Below are positions 39,027-50,880 of a stretch of 64,000 nt of DNA, piece after piece. Under the pieces are notes generated by a model, which was not told the DNA's origin, did no database searches, and saw only the letters and a program-made list of their open reading frames with translations. The position numbers were made by a program, and so were the translations under genes. Each line of letters begins with the position of its first letter. The stretch's first letter is position 1. Source of the DNA: Volvox africanus (lineage: Eukaryota; Chlorophyta; Chlorophyceae; Chlamydomonadales; Volvocaceae); assembly GCA_030268105.1 (NCBI GenBank), contig BSDZ01000010.1, positions 348,001 through 412,000 on the forward strand, read 5' to 3'.

Positions 39027-42000
39027 TCATTGGGCTTGCGTGGCACGTTTGCGGGCTTCTTCGAGCAGGGGTTTCATGTCCTGTGAGAAGTTGCGTGCCG
39101 GTTCCCATGAGTTGTGCTCGTCGGTATACCCTGTCCACTTAACCAAGTACTCGTGTACTGTTCGCTTACGTCGGTGTCGGCCCACACGACGCGCGCGATA
39201 ATCTAACACCCGCTCCACATCGTAAAACTTCTGTTTACCAGCGATCCAGGTCTCGGGAACTGGTTCGATCGCTGCGGGGGTGTTAGCAGGCTCAGGGACG
39301 GGTTCCGTACCACGATACAGACGAACAAGCGATACGTGAAACGTGGGGTGAATGGTCATATCAGCGGGCAATGCAAGCTCCACAGCCACATTCCCAACCA
39401 TGCGCACGACAGGATACGGACCAATCCAACGGGGTAAGAGTTTTCGGGATCCGTCGGCCAAGGAACGCAAGTTCTTGGTGCTTAGCAACACGAGTTGCCC
39501 TTCCGAAAACGTCACATCCTGCTTAGATTTGTTATAGTATTCCATCGTTCGTTGCTGCGCCGCGTCCAAACACGACTTCGCGTCTGTGATTCGGGACATA
39601 AAAGACTTGGCAAAAAGTTTAGCAGCAGGCACGTTCACTTCCAACTCACGCCACACGGGTAGCGCGGGATGAAATCCGTAGTTAAGAAAGAACGGACTTT
39701 TGCCTGTAGAGCGGTTAACAGCGTTGTTAAGCGCGAATTCTGCCGCAGTCAAATATGTATCCCAAACAAGTGGTGTGCGACCAGCATAATTGCGCAACAT
39801 ATCACCCAACGTGCGGTTTGTGCGTTCGGTTTGACCATCAGTCTGCGGGTGATACGCCGTGCTCAGGTTGACGCGCATGCCAACTAGTTTGCAGAGCGCT
39901 TCCCAAAACTTAGACGTGAACTGTCCTCCGCGGTCCGAGATCACATTTTTGGGAACCCCGTGTAACCGAACCACATTGTCGAAAAACAAACGTGCGGTTT
40001 GCTCAGCCGTGCAGGATGATGTGCATGGTGCTAGGTGAACCATCTTAGTCAGACGATCGACCATTACGAACACCGCATCGTATCCCCCCTCAGTTTTGGG
40101 CAGCGCGACTACGAAGTCCATGGAAACACTTTCCCAAGGCGCATCCGGGACAGGCAACGGTTGCAACCACCCATGGCCCTTACCGGACAAAGCCTTATTG
40201 CGCTGGCACAGACTGCATGTCTGGACGAAGTTCGCCGCATCCTTAGCCAAACGAGGCCACCAAAAGGAACGTTGCACCAAGTCGACCAACCGCTTGCTAC
40301 CAGGGTGTCCTGCTAACGGGTCCTCGTGGAACCGCGCAAGGATGTCGTAGCGTAGCGCGTCGTCGTTCGGAACGACGATTTGTGTAGCTGCACCCTCCGT
40401 CCGTAGCCAAAGGCCATTCTGCTTGCGAAGGTTTTCTACGTTAGCCGGCTCCGAGAACCAGGCGTCTGCGTTGTAGGCAACCTTCAACCGCTCCGCGAGG
40501 TCCGTCGCGATCGGTACCTCCTCGCTACGCGGCCGCACGACGGGCGCTGCCGAAATTGCAGCGTGTAGCGACGGATGTCGACTGAGAGCATCGGCAATAT
40601 TCAATTTACCAGAAATATACTCCCAGGTGCAGTTGAACCTAGCTAGATATTCCATCCACCTAGCTTGACGGCGGTTCAACGTCGGAACGCTTTGCAAAAA
40701 CGTTAGGGGCTTATGGTCAGTCTTTAAAGTAAACGGGCGTCCCTCGAGGTAACAGCGCCATTCCTTTAAAGCATGCAGCACGGCCAGAAGCTCCTGTTCC
40801 CCGGTGGTGTAGCGAATCTCCGCACCAGAAAACTTCTTACTCGTGAAGGCGATCGGTCGCCCTTCCTGTAACAATACAGCGCCGCTTCCAAATATTGAGG
40901 CATCAGACACTACCTCAACACGAAATGGCAACGAGTAATCAGGGAATGCAAGGGTGACATCTTCGGCAACGATCCGTTTGAGCTCTTCGAATGCCCGCTG
41001 GCATTGCGACGTCCACGACTCGAGCGAAACGAAAACGCCTTTGCGAGTTAAGTTAGTAAGCGGGGCCGCAATGATGGAATATTTTTCAATGAACTTTCGG
41101 AAATAATTGGTCAAGCCAAGGAACTTACGCAGCTCCGTGAGGTTCTGAGGCGCGGGCCAATCGCGAACCACGGCGACCTTCCGCGGGTCCATCTTCACAC
41201 CGGTGGCCGACACAATGTGGCCCAAATATTCCACCTGAGGCTGCGCCCAAAAGCATTTGGCGCGTTTAGCAAACAATTGCTCCCGCCTCATAACGTCGAG
41301 CACGAGCCGAAGATGCTCCAAGTGCTCCTCGCGCGTTTTAGAATATACCAAGATGTCATCCAGGTAGCAAACAACGAACCTGTCGATAAACGGCCTAAAC
41401 ATTCGGTCCATAACCGTCTGAGACGTCGCAGGGGCATTAGTCAAACCAAATGATAGGACCGTATACTCAAAGTGACCGAAGGGCGTCCGAAAAGCGGTTT
41501 TCGGGATATCAGAGGCAGCGATGCGAATCTGATTGTAGCCCTGTTGTAAGTCAATTGAGGAAAAATAAGCCGAGCCCTTCAGCTTATCCAACAGGTCGTC
41601 AACGCGTGGCAAAGGGTAGCGATTTTTCACCGTATTCGCATTTAACCCCCGGTAATCGATGCACATGCGCAAGGTCCCATCCTTCTAACCGACAAACAAA
41701 ATCGGTGCAGAAAACGGGGATGTGCTGGGGCGTATCATACCCTTCGCGAGTAAATCCGTCACCTGGCCCTTTACCTCATCCAGCTCCAATGGACTCAACC
41801 TGTACATTGGCCGGGCTGTAGGCTGCGCTCCAGGCATGAGAGGGATTGTGTGATCAACAGGACGCATAGGTGGTAGGCCAGGGATATCTTTAAAGACGTC
41901 CTCATACTGCGACAGTAGGGCCTCAACCTCAGGATCCGCAGAAATCTGCGCGGTGGTGACACAACAGCTCACCCGCGGCCTCAAAAGCAGTCCGTGGGCA

Positions 42001-43088
42001 CCCTTCCGTAACAAACGGACGGCCTCCTTACGCCCGACTAGCTCTGGTTCGATTCGCGCGGCCATTGCGGTCACAGCGAAATTAACCATAGGCACCGCCT
42101 CAGTTTCGCCCTCCTTTGGTGTGACATGTTCGAACGACAGGAAAGGTACCTTAATCGACAGAGTACCCTTGCACATATGCAGGGTTGCGGTCTCCATGTC
42201 GATGCGCGCGCGGTACTGTCGTAATGTCGACGACCCCATTATGTACGGTGCAGTCTCTGCTAAGCCCTGCAGCACGTACGGCCGGGTCACAACACGCAAA
42301 GGGCCTAACGATAGGCTAAGGGTAATCCTGCCCACGATGGGATGCTTACCCCCGTCAGCAAGGGTAACCTGTGGACAATCAGACGACTCTGGGGACAACC
42401 CCAGCGCATTCACCTCTGCGACAGAGATGAAGTCGTCGCTGGCACCGGTGTCAACAAGTGCCTTCAGAGTACGGCCATTCAAACCGATCTGAACCACAGG
42501 GACACGGTTATCTACGAGCGAATGCCCAGCAGACAACGTCAGTGCACTTAAGGCGGGTCCGTAACCAACGGCACCCCCATCAGGAGCTTCGTACCAAACG
42601 TCAACCGAGTAGGATAGGTGTGGCCACGGAGCCAGCGTACCCTCCCGATCCACACCATTAAACAAAACGGTGCCCGGCTCGAACCGGTGGACATGCCGCA
42701 TACCCCTTAACGATGCCTCTGCCTTGCGCCGACAGAAAGCGGGGAGTAAAACACATGCGGCCGTGCCTGGATATTGACGCCTACACCTCCTGTATATGGC
42801 CAACTGTTCCGACATCTCACGCAGAGACGAGGGGATGAACAAAACCACGTGGTTAGACAGATCGATAGACGACAGGGGACGGCGAGGTGTAAATAAATTA
42901 CACAACGGGTCGAAGCAGAGAAGTCCCGTGCGTCCGTCAAGCGTGATGCGTCGCGCAATGACTCGCTCGATGTGTCCAAGTACACAAGGCAACAATGCCT
43001 TAACGGCTGGCCGTAAGGATGACCACCGACCACGCGTTAGTTCAGAAATCCCGGGTGGTGCCCCCTCCACAGGAACCCGGGCAAGCCC
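39027..43088 (-). pseudogene. element D Pol, one nonsense codon in RT
   Basis: In gag frame after UAG. Protease, RT ([10 protein letters not shown]), RNase H, integrase ([30 protein letters not shown]) and chromodomain (EYLVKWTGY) are all present. TAG 41685-41687 replaces the first Lys of KKDGTLRMC, the same codon as in B. RT also has ATSQTVMDR where other copies read ATFQAVMDR. Without readthrough the product stops before the RT active site. Confidence 0.92.
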
Positions 43089-44324
43089 CTATTTCGGCTG
43101 AGGTACAAACGGCGGCATTAGAGGGCAATCCTTCGTGGAATGATTCTCCGCACACTGTAGACAAACATTGGCCAATTTCCGACGCTCGAATTCGGAACGA
43201 TTGCAATTCCATTTTGGCATAAATGTGTCGTCCGTACGAGTACGCTTCGCGTTGGGGTCGGAACGCTGTGCGGCTGCCGACGACGGCGCACCACCACGCT
43301 TCCTGTTCCTAGCTGGGTCCGAGCTCGGACCTGCTCCTCCTGTACCACGGACACCCGAGCTAGCGCCCCCGCGCGCCTTGCGTTGCCCGTTGCTGCGTCG
43401 CGTCGCGGCAGTAGGCGTGGGGCGGGTCGCGCCGAGGTCCTGGTCGAGAGCTACAGCTTCCCCAAGCGGATCCTGCACTTGCACGGCATTTGCACGAGGG
43501 GCAGACTTGACTTCTTCCTCGCCGGCAAGAAGTCGTATCTCCGCGCCCTTAGCAAAAGCGACCAACGCGTCATACGACTTGATCTGCGCTCCAACCAAGT
43601 CAGTGGCGCACCATTTAGCCAAAAGTTTCGTTAGGCCTCGCCTAAACCAAAAGACACGCTCAGATTCGGTGAGGTCAGCAATGGGAGTCACAAGTGCTTC
43701 GAAGCGTGACTGGTACGCAGGTACATTTTCATCCCGACGCATGTGGTAGCTACCGGCTGCCAAAACGTTACGAGCTTCCACATCGCGTGCTTGAACCTCA
43801 GTAGCGAATCGTGCGAGCAAAGCGGCGACTAACTCGTCAAAAGTATAGCTGCCCCGGGCGTTGGTCCAATTGCGATACCAGTCCTTCGCTGCGCCCTCGA
43901 GGGTGTTACCAACGAAGAGACACCTGATACCGTCATTATCGCCACCATGAACAGCTTGGAGGTACTTTTTAGCGTCACGCACGTACGCACGAGTTGCATC
44001 GGCTATGCTATGCCCTGGTGTCTTGTCGGTCAGCGAAATATTGAGCCTAGGAACGGGAATCGACAATCTCATCACCTCAGGGATGTCATCATGCCCTCGA
44101 GCTTGAGGTAATGGCAGAACCCTTGGTCCAGCAGTGTTGTCCATATTCGTGTTCACTGCTGAATGCGGCACAATTAAGTGAGCAGGGGTCTGAAGGAAAA
44201 GGGGCTCTTGAGTGGCTCGCGCGCCAACAGTCTCAAGACCTCTATCCGGCGCTCTAGCAGCTACAACGAAATCGGGTTGGCTAGCTAGGCTAGTGTGCGG
44301 CGTATCGTCGTGTTCCGCAGACAT
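43089..44324 (-). CDS. element D Gag (411 aa)
   Basis: ATG 44324 to TAG 43089-43091. Same architecture as C. The zinc knuckle reads CLQCAENHSTKDC, keeping the CX2CX3HX4C spacing with three substitutions around it. Confidence 0.9.
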   Translation of the reverse strand: MSAEHDDTPHTSLASQPDFVVAARAPDRGLETVGARATQEPLFLQTPAHLIVPHSAVNTNMDNTAGPRVLPLPQARGHDDIPEVMRLSIPVPRLNISLTDKTPGHSIADATRAYVRDAKKYLQAVHGGDNDGIRCLFVGNTLEGAAKDWYRNWTNARGSYTFDELVAALLARFATEVQARDVEARNVLAAGSYHMRRDENVPAYQSRFEALVTPIADLTESERVFWFRRGLTKLLAKWCATDLVGAQIKSYDALVAFAKGAEIRLLAGEEEVKSAPRANAVQVQDPLGEAVALDQDLGATRPTPTAATRRSNGQRKARGGASSGVRGTGGAGPSSDPARNRKRGGAPSSAAAQRSDPNAKRTRTDDTFMPKWNCNRSEFERRKLANVCLQCAENHSTKDCPLMPPFVPQPK

Positions 44325-44723
44325 GGAGCACGAAACGATACCCTAGTTTTGCGTAATAGAAGCCGACTTCTATCGCAAAGGCAAGAGTACAAAGCGATTC
44401 GGTGAGCCTACCGACAGTACTCTTGAAAAGATTCAGCAAACTCAGCAAGTAATTGCCCAGCTGAGTCCTGATCTCCGTAGTTTGGGCAATGAGAGTCGCC
44501 AACTGGTCCGGACGAACGCCGGTCTCAGTCGCCGCGGCAAGCAATGCCGGTGCACTGAGATTACCTGCGACTCAGAGCGTACACTTACACAACAAGTGCA
44601 GCAATCTAAACAAAAGCAATTAAACAATTACAAACCGGAAGCGGCGGCGTCCAAAACGGCGCGGCCTAAGTCTTCGGCGAAAGTATCTAGCGGTCCTCAT
44701 GGTTCGTCGCTGGAACTCGCCAT
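44290..44723 (-). CDS. element D leader coding segments
   Basis: ATG 44723 opens the 31-codon peptide stopping at 44628. The second segment runs to 44290. The candidate donor CCGGTTTGT and acceptor GAGTCGCAG are unchanged from C. Confidence 0.45.
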
Positions 44724-44775
44724 AGAAAGAACCTACTTCCGATTAGACAAAGAGAGACAGTTAGGCAACGAACCT

Positions 44776-44787
44776 GTCTCGATACCA
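44776..44787 (-). other. element D primer binding site
   Basis: TGGTATCGAGAC, three bases inside the 5' LTR at 44791. Confidence 0.75.
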
Positions 44788-44790
44788 AAT

Positions 44791-45614
44791 TGTTGTACCT
44801 CTCGTTTGCGTTTGCTCATGAGTATCTGCACGTCTGGAGACTATCGACACCGATGCGCGAGCACTTGCAAGTACAGCAAGGCAAGCGAGAGCAAACAGAG
44901 ACAGCGGAAGACTTCAAGACGAAGAGAGATATAACTTACAGTCTTACGGATCAGAATGATGCAATGGACGAAATCGCCGTCAGCGCCGGAAGCAAGCAAT
45001 CATCACGCGGCGGTGATTAGCGAAGTTCAGGCTTAGCTCGGGCTAAGTAGAATAGTGTATAGAAATAGTAATATAGAACACACGAGTGTTCTCCGGCATC
45101 GAATGTCTTGTCTAGCTTAGCCGTCCTCGCATCTGTTATACTCGCAGCATCGCAATGCCGTACGATTCACATTAGGAGGCCGATCCTAGATGTGACAACC
45201 CTACTGCGTCTAGGCGATGTCTACGCATAACAACGTATAAGCCTTTCCGGCATTCGCATGATGCAAGGGTCCGGATAACGATATCCGGTTGCAGGGCATG
45301 CATCGCGACGAGTGCGGCGCTCTCAACGTGTGCTGTAATAAAGTAATATTATATCAGATAATATTACTTATTGTTTCGTAGCACGAGCATAATGCGCACT
45401 TCCATGCTTCGGGCTTTCATGCATGCTAGGCGGATTTGCCATGATGTGATGTCGCGATGGATAATGACAACATGCCAAATGCATATATAAATGTACACGA
45501 ATACATTTATATCATGCAGATTCATTCATATGCAATGCGTTCATCACAAAAGCACTTCGCCTCATAGGATCGCGTCGACCTACGCGTCGGCGGAAAATGA
45601 ACCGTAGCACAACA
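44791..45614 (-). repeat. element D 5' LTR
   Basis: 824 bp, nearly identical to the 3' LTR (differences seen, for example, at GTATAGG/GTCTAGG and TGTGTTC/TGCGTTC). Confidence 0.95.
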
Positions 45615-45619
45615 AAAAC

Positions 45620-45859
45620 AATCAAATTAATAAGAACGATAAATGTGTCTATTCATCATGCCAAACATGTGTTTCAAGGATTTGTTTTAAGGAAGGCAAG
45701 TTAGCAATTTAACAGGAGTACCAGTACTAGTGCGTTTCATTATGCTGCTGGACGAGCTTGCATGCTCGTCCTGTCTTCGCTCGCGCCTTCGACACGTTGC
45801 CAAACGGATGTGCACTTGTGTGTGTTAAATCTGCTCCCTGATTCAAAAATGGTCATCAT
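45620..45859. other. no gene seen; one short hairpin
   Basis: Spacer between element D and copia I. GGACGAGC (45750-45757) and GCTCGTCC (45764-45771) form an 8-bp perfect stem with a 6-base loop. Confidence 0.5.
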
Positions 45860-47600
45860 GTGAGCGAGCGTTGCGTTTATCTACGTGTACCCGGGCACGT
45901 ACGTGCGTGTATTAACAAGATACTCACCAGCAGGGAGATTGCTGTAGAAACAGGCAGCGAGTGGCAGCCCCGATGCTACAAGTGCAAGCAAATGGGACGC
46001 CTGCGATATGAATGTCCCCAGCTGCGGAACCAGCAGCAGCAACAGAACAACCGCGGTGGCCGGCGAAACAACTTCGTGATGATCAGTACTGCCGTCGAGC
46101 TGGAACAGGCACGTGACGCGATCCAAGAATACGCGGATTGGAAACTGGACACAGGAGCAGCACTACACGTTACTGACCGCATGGAGGACCTAACCGACTT
46201 CGTCCCAGTGGAGAATGGGCCGACTTTGGAAGGCACCTACAACGTAAAGCAACAAGCGGTGGGCTACGGCACCGTGGAGCTGGTCGCGTTCATAGGCGAA
46301 GAGGTTTTAAGTTTGTTGATAACAGAGGTGTGGTATGTACCGGATCTAGGGCACAGTTTTGGATAAAAAAGGGTATACGGCGGACTTTGAGTCCGGGCTG
46401 GCGATAGTGAAGGTGAAGGTTAAGTATGGCAAACATACCACCTATAAGAACCTTATGTACGGCCAGCTCCTCCCAGATGGCCTATATCACCTCTGCGTGA
46501 TGACACGCGCCCACCAGAAACGAGTGGAAACTCTTGCCCTTGTAGAGGACTCAGTGGAGCTCTGACACCAACGTTTCGGACACCTGGGCTATGAGGGCCT
46601 TGGAAAGCTTGCGCGCGAGGGGATGGTTGAGGGTTTTAACGTGTCTGCGGACCGGGTCAGAAAGTCTGCAGAAGCAAATCACAAATGCGAGCCCTGCGTA
46701 AAAGCGAAGCACACGCGCGCACCTCACCCCCCGTCAGGCAACGTGACGAACCTATTGTTGCAGCGTGTGCACACGGATGTTTGTGAGATGCCTGTTGTTT
46801 CTAAGGGTACGTTGTGACGTTTCAGGATGAGTACTCCGCTTTTTCAGTGGTACGGTTGGTGCGCACAAAAGATATGGTACCGGAAGCGATCATTGAAGTG
46901 CTCAATCGAATGGAGAAGCAGACCGGAAGGAGTGTCCCGGAAGTACAGTCGGACAGAGGGCGCGAGTACATCAATGTGTGTTTGCGCAAGTTCTTTTGGG
47001 AGAAAGGGATCATGCACGACACGTCTGTACCCTACACTCCTGAGCAGAATGGCCGTGCGGAACGTCTTAACCGCACGCTGCTGGAGAAGGTGCGAGCCAT
47101 GCTACAAGATGCGAACTTGGGACAGGAGTTTTGGGCCGAAGCGATTTCAACGGCCTGTGCGATTCGTAACTGTCCCCCGTCAAGTGGCTTGAAAGCCCCC
47201 CCACGAGCTCTTTCACGGTTACAAACCTGATGTCTCGGTTTTGCCTGTGTTTGGCTGCACGGCGTGAGTTTTCACAGACAGGCAACATCGAGGAAAGTTA
47301 GACGCGGTTAGTCAAAAGGGCATCTTCGTGGGATACGATCGCGGTAGTAAAGGTTACCGTGTGTTCTTACCGGAAAAGAACGTCGTGGTGACACGTGCAA
47401 TGTTCGTTTTGACGAGTTATCCCCAAGTGCAGAACCAGCTGCACCGGCGATTGCTGAAGACGCTGATGCTGCGAGTGTTGACAATCCCGCTGAATTTGTG
47501 GGGGAGTCTGACGAAAATGGCATCGATGAGGGTGGCGCAAACACGGGCGGCGCAAGTACAGGCGGCGATAATACAGGGGAGATAAGTGGCGACAACAGCA
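45860..47600 (+). pseudogene. copia I Gag knuckle, protease and integrase remnants
   Basis: CYKCKQMGRLRYEC is a zinc knuckle with Arg for the expected His. Protease reads DWKLDTGAALHVTD. The integrase finger reads FGHLGYEGLGKLA...CEPCVKAKH; catalytic motifs are HTDVCEMP, QSDRGREYIN and TPEQNGRAERLNRT. Frame changes occur near 46365, 46565, 46815 and 47230. The Ala/Gly-rich linker to RT follows at 47400-47600. Confidence 0.85.
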
Positions 47601-48503
47601 ACGAGGGCACACAACGCTCTGCGTCTGCGGGGGAGATTGCCAGTACAGCCGCAGACCCTCGTTAACCCCGGAGAGAGCACCGAAAGCCTGCCCGATTTGG
47701 CGGAATTACCACCCTTAACACAGCTCCCGGAGACAAGGAGCCGTCCACCTATGTGGAAGCCGTGGATTCCCCAGAAGCCGAGGAATGGAAGCAGGCGATG
47801 GAGGACGAAATCGCGTCTCTTCACGCGCACGGTGCCTGGCGACTGGAACATCCGCCAGCAGGGGCCAATGTGATCCCAGGCAAATGGGTCCAAGTTCGAC
47901 AAGTCCAAGTTTGACGCTGATGGCAAGCTAGAGCGCCGCAAAGCACGTTATGTCGCGAAAGGTTTTAAGCAAGTAGAAAATGTAGATTACAGCGAGGTTT
48001 TTGCCCCTACCTTCACACAGACCACCGTCCGAGCTTTCTTAGCTACAACAGCGGCTGAATGCATGGATGTGCATCACCTAGATGTGCGCACTGCGTTTTT
48101 GCACGGTGACTTGGAGGAGGTGATCTACGTTGAGCAACCACCGGGTTTTGAGACCGGTGAGCCGGGGCAGAAATGCCGTTTACTGAAGGCGTTGTATGGT
48201 CTCAAGCAAGCCGTGCGTGGCACAAGAAATTAGTTGCCACGCTGGAGGCCAACAAGTTTGAGGTGTCTACATCTGATCCAAGCCTGTTTAGCAAGCGGGA
48301 CGGGTCACGTGTCATCCGTTTGCTAGTTCACGTTGATGATTTGCTGATTTCTAGCCATCGTACCAAGCTGCTAACTGAAGTAAAGCAACAGCTGATGAAG
48401 GAGTTCGAAGTGAGGGATCTGGGCGAGGTTTCACTTTTCCTTGGTATTGAGGTTGTGCGCGACCGTGGCACTAGGTCGATGAAGATCTTACAGAAGAGAT
48501 ATG
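47601..48503 (+). pseudogene. copia I reverse transcriptase, broken
   Basis: Reads EAEEWKQAMEDEIASLHAHG, RKARYVAKGFKQVENVDYSE, HHLDVRTAFLHGDLEEV, LLKALYGLKQA, then in another frame HVDDLLISSH and VRDLGEVSLFLGIEV. The VDD box is intact, but several frameshifts (near 47885 and 48210) and the LTR insertion at 48504 disable it. Confidence 0.85.
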
Positions 48504-48760
48504 TGTTGTGCTATGGTTAGTTTCCCGCCGATGCGTAGGTCGATGTGATCCTACAAGGCGAAGTGCTATTGTGATGAACACATTGCATATGAATGAATCT
48601 GCATGATATAAATGTATTCGTGTACATTTATATATGCATTTGGCATGTTGTCATTATCCATCGCGACATCGCATCATGGCAAATCCGCCTAGCATGCATG
48701 AAAGCCCGAAGCATTGAACTGTAAGTTACTTATGAGCAAACGCGAACGAGAGGTACAACA
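48504..48760 (+). repeat. internally deleted solo gypsy LTR in copia I
   Basis: Both LTR ends are present (TGTTGTGCTATGG and GAGGTACAACA) but about 570 bp of the middle are gone, with a patch ACTGTAAGTTA at the join. The target duplication is ATATG (48499-48503 and 48761-48765). It is the same LTR family as elements B-E. Confidence 0.92.
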
Positions 48761-49466
48761 ATATGCACTGGACTTGGTGCAGAAGTTTGGACATGCAAAT
48801 GCTAAGCCTGATTCGATCCCCATGCAGCCAATTCGAGGGCTTTTGAACACCAGGGGTATCGGCGATGAGGAGCAGGAGCCGTTTCAGGAAGCCACCCAGT
48901 ATCGTTCGCTGGTAGGCGGTTTGATGTATCTGGCTGTTTGCACCCGGCCTGACATCGCGCAAGCGGTTTGCAGACTCGCGCGGTACATGTCAAAGCCAAC
49001 ACCGGCACACTGGGAAGCTGCGAGAGGAGTTTTGTGGTACGTGAAAGGTACGGCTGTGTACGGCATTACATACAGCCGTGGTGAGCCACTATTTGGCTAT
49101 GCTGACGCCGACTGGGCGAGTGATCGGGATAACCGCCGATCGACCACCGGCTATGTGTTCATTTTGCACGGTGGGGCTGTAAGCTTGAAGAGCCGTCTGC
49201 AGCCCACAACGGCTGCATCGTCAGTCGAGGCGGAATATATGTCAGTATCTTTCACAACACGTGAGGCGATGTTCTTGCGCAAGCTGATGTTTGATTTGGG
49301 TTGCCCTGTCGAGGCAGTGCGCATCTGGGACGATAACCTGGGCGCAATTAACCTTATCAGAAATCCGACTACATCAGATCGTTCCAAGCACATAGATGTG
49401 CAGCACCATTTTGTGCAGGAGAAGGAGCGTTTTGGTTACGTGGTGTTTGAATATTGCCCGACAGAG
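48761..49466 (+). pseudogene. copia I RNase H domain, 5' part
   Basis: Open frame from the LTR end: YRSLVGGLMYLAVCTRPDIA, GYADADWASDRDNRR, STTGYVFILHGG, SVEAEYMSVSFTTREAMFLR, KHIDVQHHFVQEK. Copia RNase H with its Asp and Glu positions present, stopped by the LTR at 49467. Confidence 0.88.
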
Positions 49467-50290
49467 TGTTGTACCTCTCGTTCGTGTTTGCTCATAAGTA
49501 TCTGCACGTCTGGAGACTTTCGACAACGATGCGCAAGCACTTGCAAGTACAGCAAGACAAGCGCGAGCAAACAGAGACAGCGGAAGACTTCAAGACGAAG
49601 AGAGATATAACTTACAGTCTTACAGATCGGAATGATGCAATGGACGAAATCGCCGTCAGCGCCGGAAGCAAGCAATCATCACGCGGCGGTGATTAGCGAA
49701 GTTCAGGCTTAGCTCGGGCTAAGTAGAATAACGTATAGCAATAGTAATGTAGAACACACAAGTGTTCTCCGGTATCGAATGTCTTATCTTGCTTAGCCGT
49801 CCTCGCATCTGTTATACTCGCAGCATCACAATGCCGTACGATTCACATTAGGAGGCCGATCCTAGATGTGACAACCCTACTGCGTATAGGCGATGTCTAC
49901 GCATAACAACGTATAAGCCTTTCCGGCATTCGCATGATGCAAGGGTCCGGATAACGATATCCGGTTGCAGGGCATGCATCGCGATGAGTGCGGCGCTCTC
50001 AACGTGTGCTTTAATGAAGTAATATTATATCAGATAATATTACTTATCGTTTCGTAGCACGAGCATAATGCGCACTTCAATGCTTCGGGCTTTCATGCAT
50101 GCTAGGCGGATTTGCCATGGTGCGATGTCGCGATGGATAATGACAACATGCCACATGCATATATAAATGTACACGAATACATTTATATCATGCAGATTCA
50201 TTCATATGCAATGTGTTCATCACAATAGCACTTCACCTTGTAGGATCACATCGACCTACGCATCGGCGGGAAACTAACCGTAGCACAACA
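49467..50290 (-). repeat. full-length solo gypsy LTR in copia I RNase H
   Basis: 824 bp in minus orientation with the CAGAG duplication (49462-49466 and 50291-50295). No internal gypsy sequence remains, so it arose by LTR-LTR recombination after insertion. Confidence 0.95.
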
Positions 50291-50376
50291 CAGAGAGCAT
50301 GGTAGCGGATATGCTGACCAAACCTCTGCCGGAGGCACAATTTGTGAAGTTTAGGCTCAGCATGGGAGTTCCCTGA
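50291..50376 (+). pseudogene. copia I RNase H domain, C-terminal end
   Basis: Resumes after the solo LTR as MVADMLTKPLPEAQFVKF, the typical C-terminus of copia RNase H, to TGA 50374-50376. Confidence 0.85.
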
Positions 50377-50415
50377 AGGTATCTCGTAGAAGGCAGTGTT
50401 CTGTTCGCGGGCGAG

Positions 50416-50580
50416 TGTTGATGTTCGACCAGAACGACTGCTTATACCGGACTTGGTTCCGGAGCTAAGGGATTTCTAATCCCTAGTGGCTGCGCCCTCT
50501 CTGTCTAGGTTATTACACTGTAAAATATGTGGTGAACTCCCGGCTCTATATTCCTTGATACTTAAGGACAATCAAAAACA
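50416..50580 (+). repeat. putative copia I 3' LTR
   Basis: About 165 bp from TGTTGATGTTCGACC to CAATCAAAAACA, starting with TG and ending with CA, preceded by the purine-rich GGGCGAG and placed just after the RNase H stop. No second copy is in the window, so limits are uncertain. Confidence 0.45.
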
Positions 50581-50691
50581 ACCCCGCCATGATACTCATG
50601 TGTGTATATGCAAGTTGCTTTTGTAGCGGCGGCAGCAGATATAAATATACAGTCGAGGCCGAAGGCCGGAACGAATATATATGTATATGTA

Positions 50692-50880
50692 TCGGACGAT
50701 TTGCAGTGTATCTTGAGTAGACGACTGAACCGTATGTATGTTTTCAGTCGTCTACTCGACATATCCTGCAAATCGTCCGACGGCTCTCTGCATCTGGACG
50801 AGCTCGCCCGCCATTCGTTTGGGCCTTCGGCCCTGACTCACTGGCTGGCTCGCTCGTCCAGCAACAGAGCAGAGAGCCGT
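50692..50880. repeat. two adjacent hairpin-forming repeats
   Basis: First stem: 50692-50729 pairs with 50743-50780 (38 nt, four mismatches, 13-base loop). The second starts at the last base of the first: 50780-50791 pairs with 50869-50880 (ACGGCTCTCTGC/GCAGAGAGCCGT), with a further stem CTGGACGAGC/GCTCGTCCAG (50794-50803 and 50852-50861) and GGGCC/GGCCC around TTC at 50821-50833. No coding frame explains this. Confidence 0.75.

Larger units (their letters stand above)
38144..45614 (-). mobile_element. Ty3/gypsy chromovirus D, complete with TSD
   Basis: Two 824-bp LTRs are flanked by AAAAC (38139-38143 and 45615-45619). They differ at only a handful of positions, so the insertion is recent. 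Gag is intact and pol carries one TAG. It is the only member of its family in the window with both LTRs and a matching duplication. Confidence 0.95.
45860..50580 (+). mobile_element. copia element I, decayed, carrying two solo gypsy LTRs
   Basis: Gag knuckle, protease, integrase, RT and RNase H remnants occur in copia order on the plus strand across many frameshifts. A 257-bp deleted gypsy LTR (48504-48760) and a full gypsy LTR (49467-50290) interrupt RT and RNase H. Sequence differs strongly from copia F/G, so it is a second copia family. The 5' LTR was not found. Confidence 0.88.

Noticed and set aside
48714..48765. Apparent fusion protein starting in the solo LTR and continuing into copia RNase H
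   Set aside because: The LTR merely happens to be open into the copia frame; the copia gene is broken upstream and downstream.
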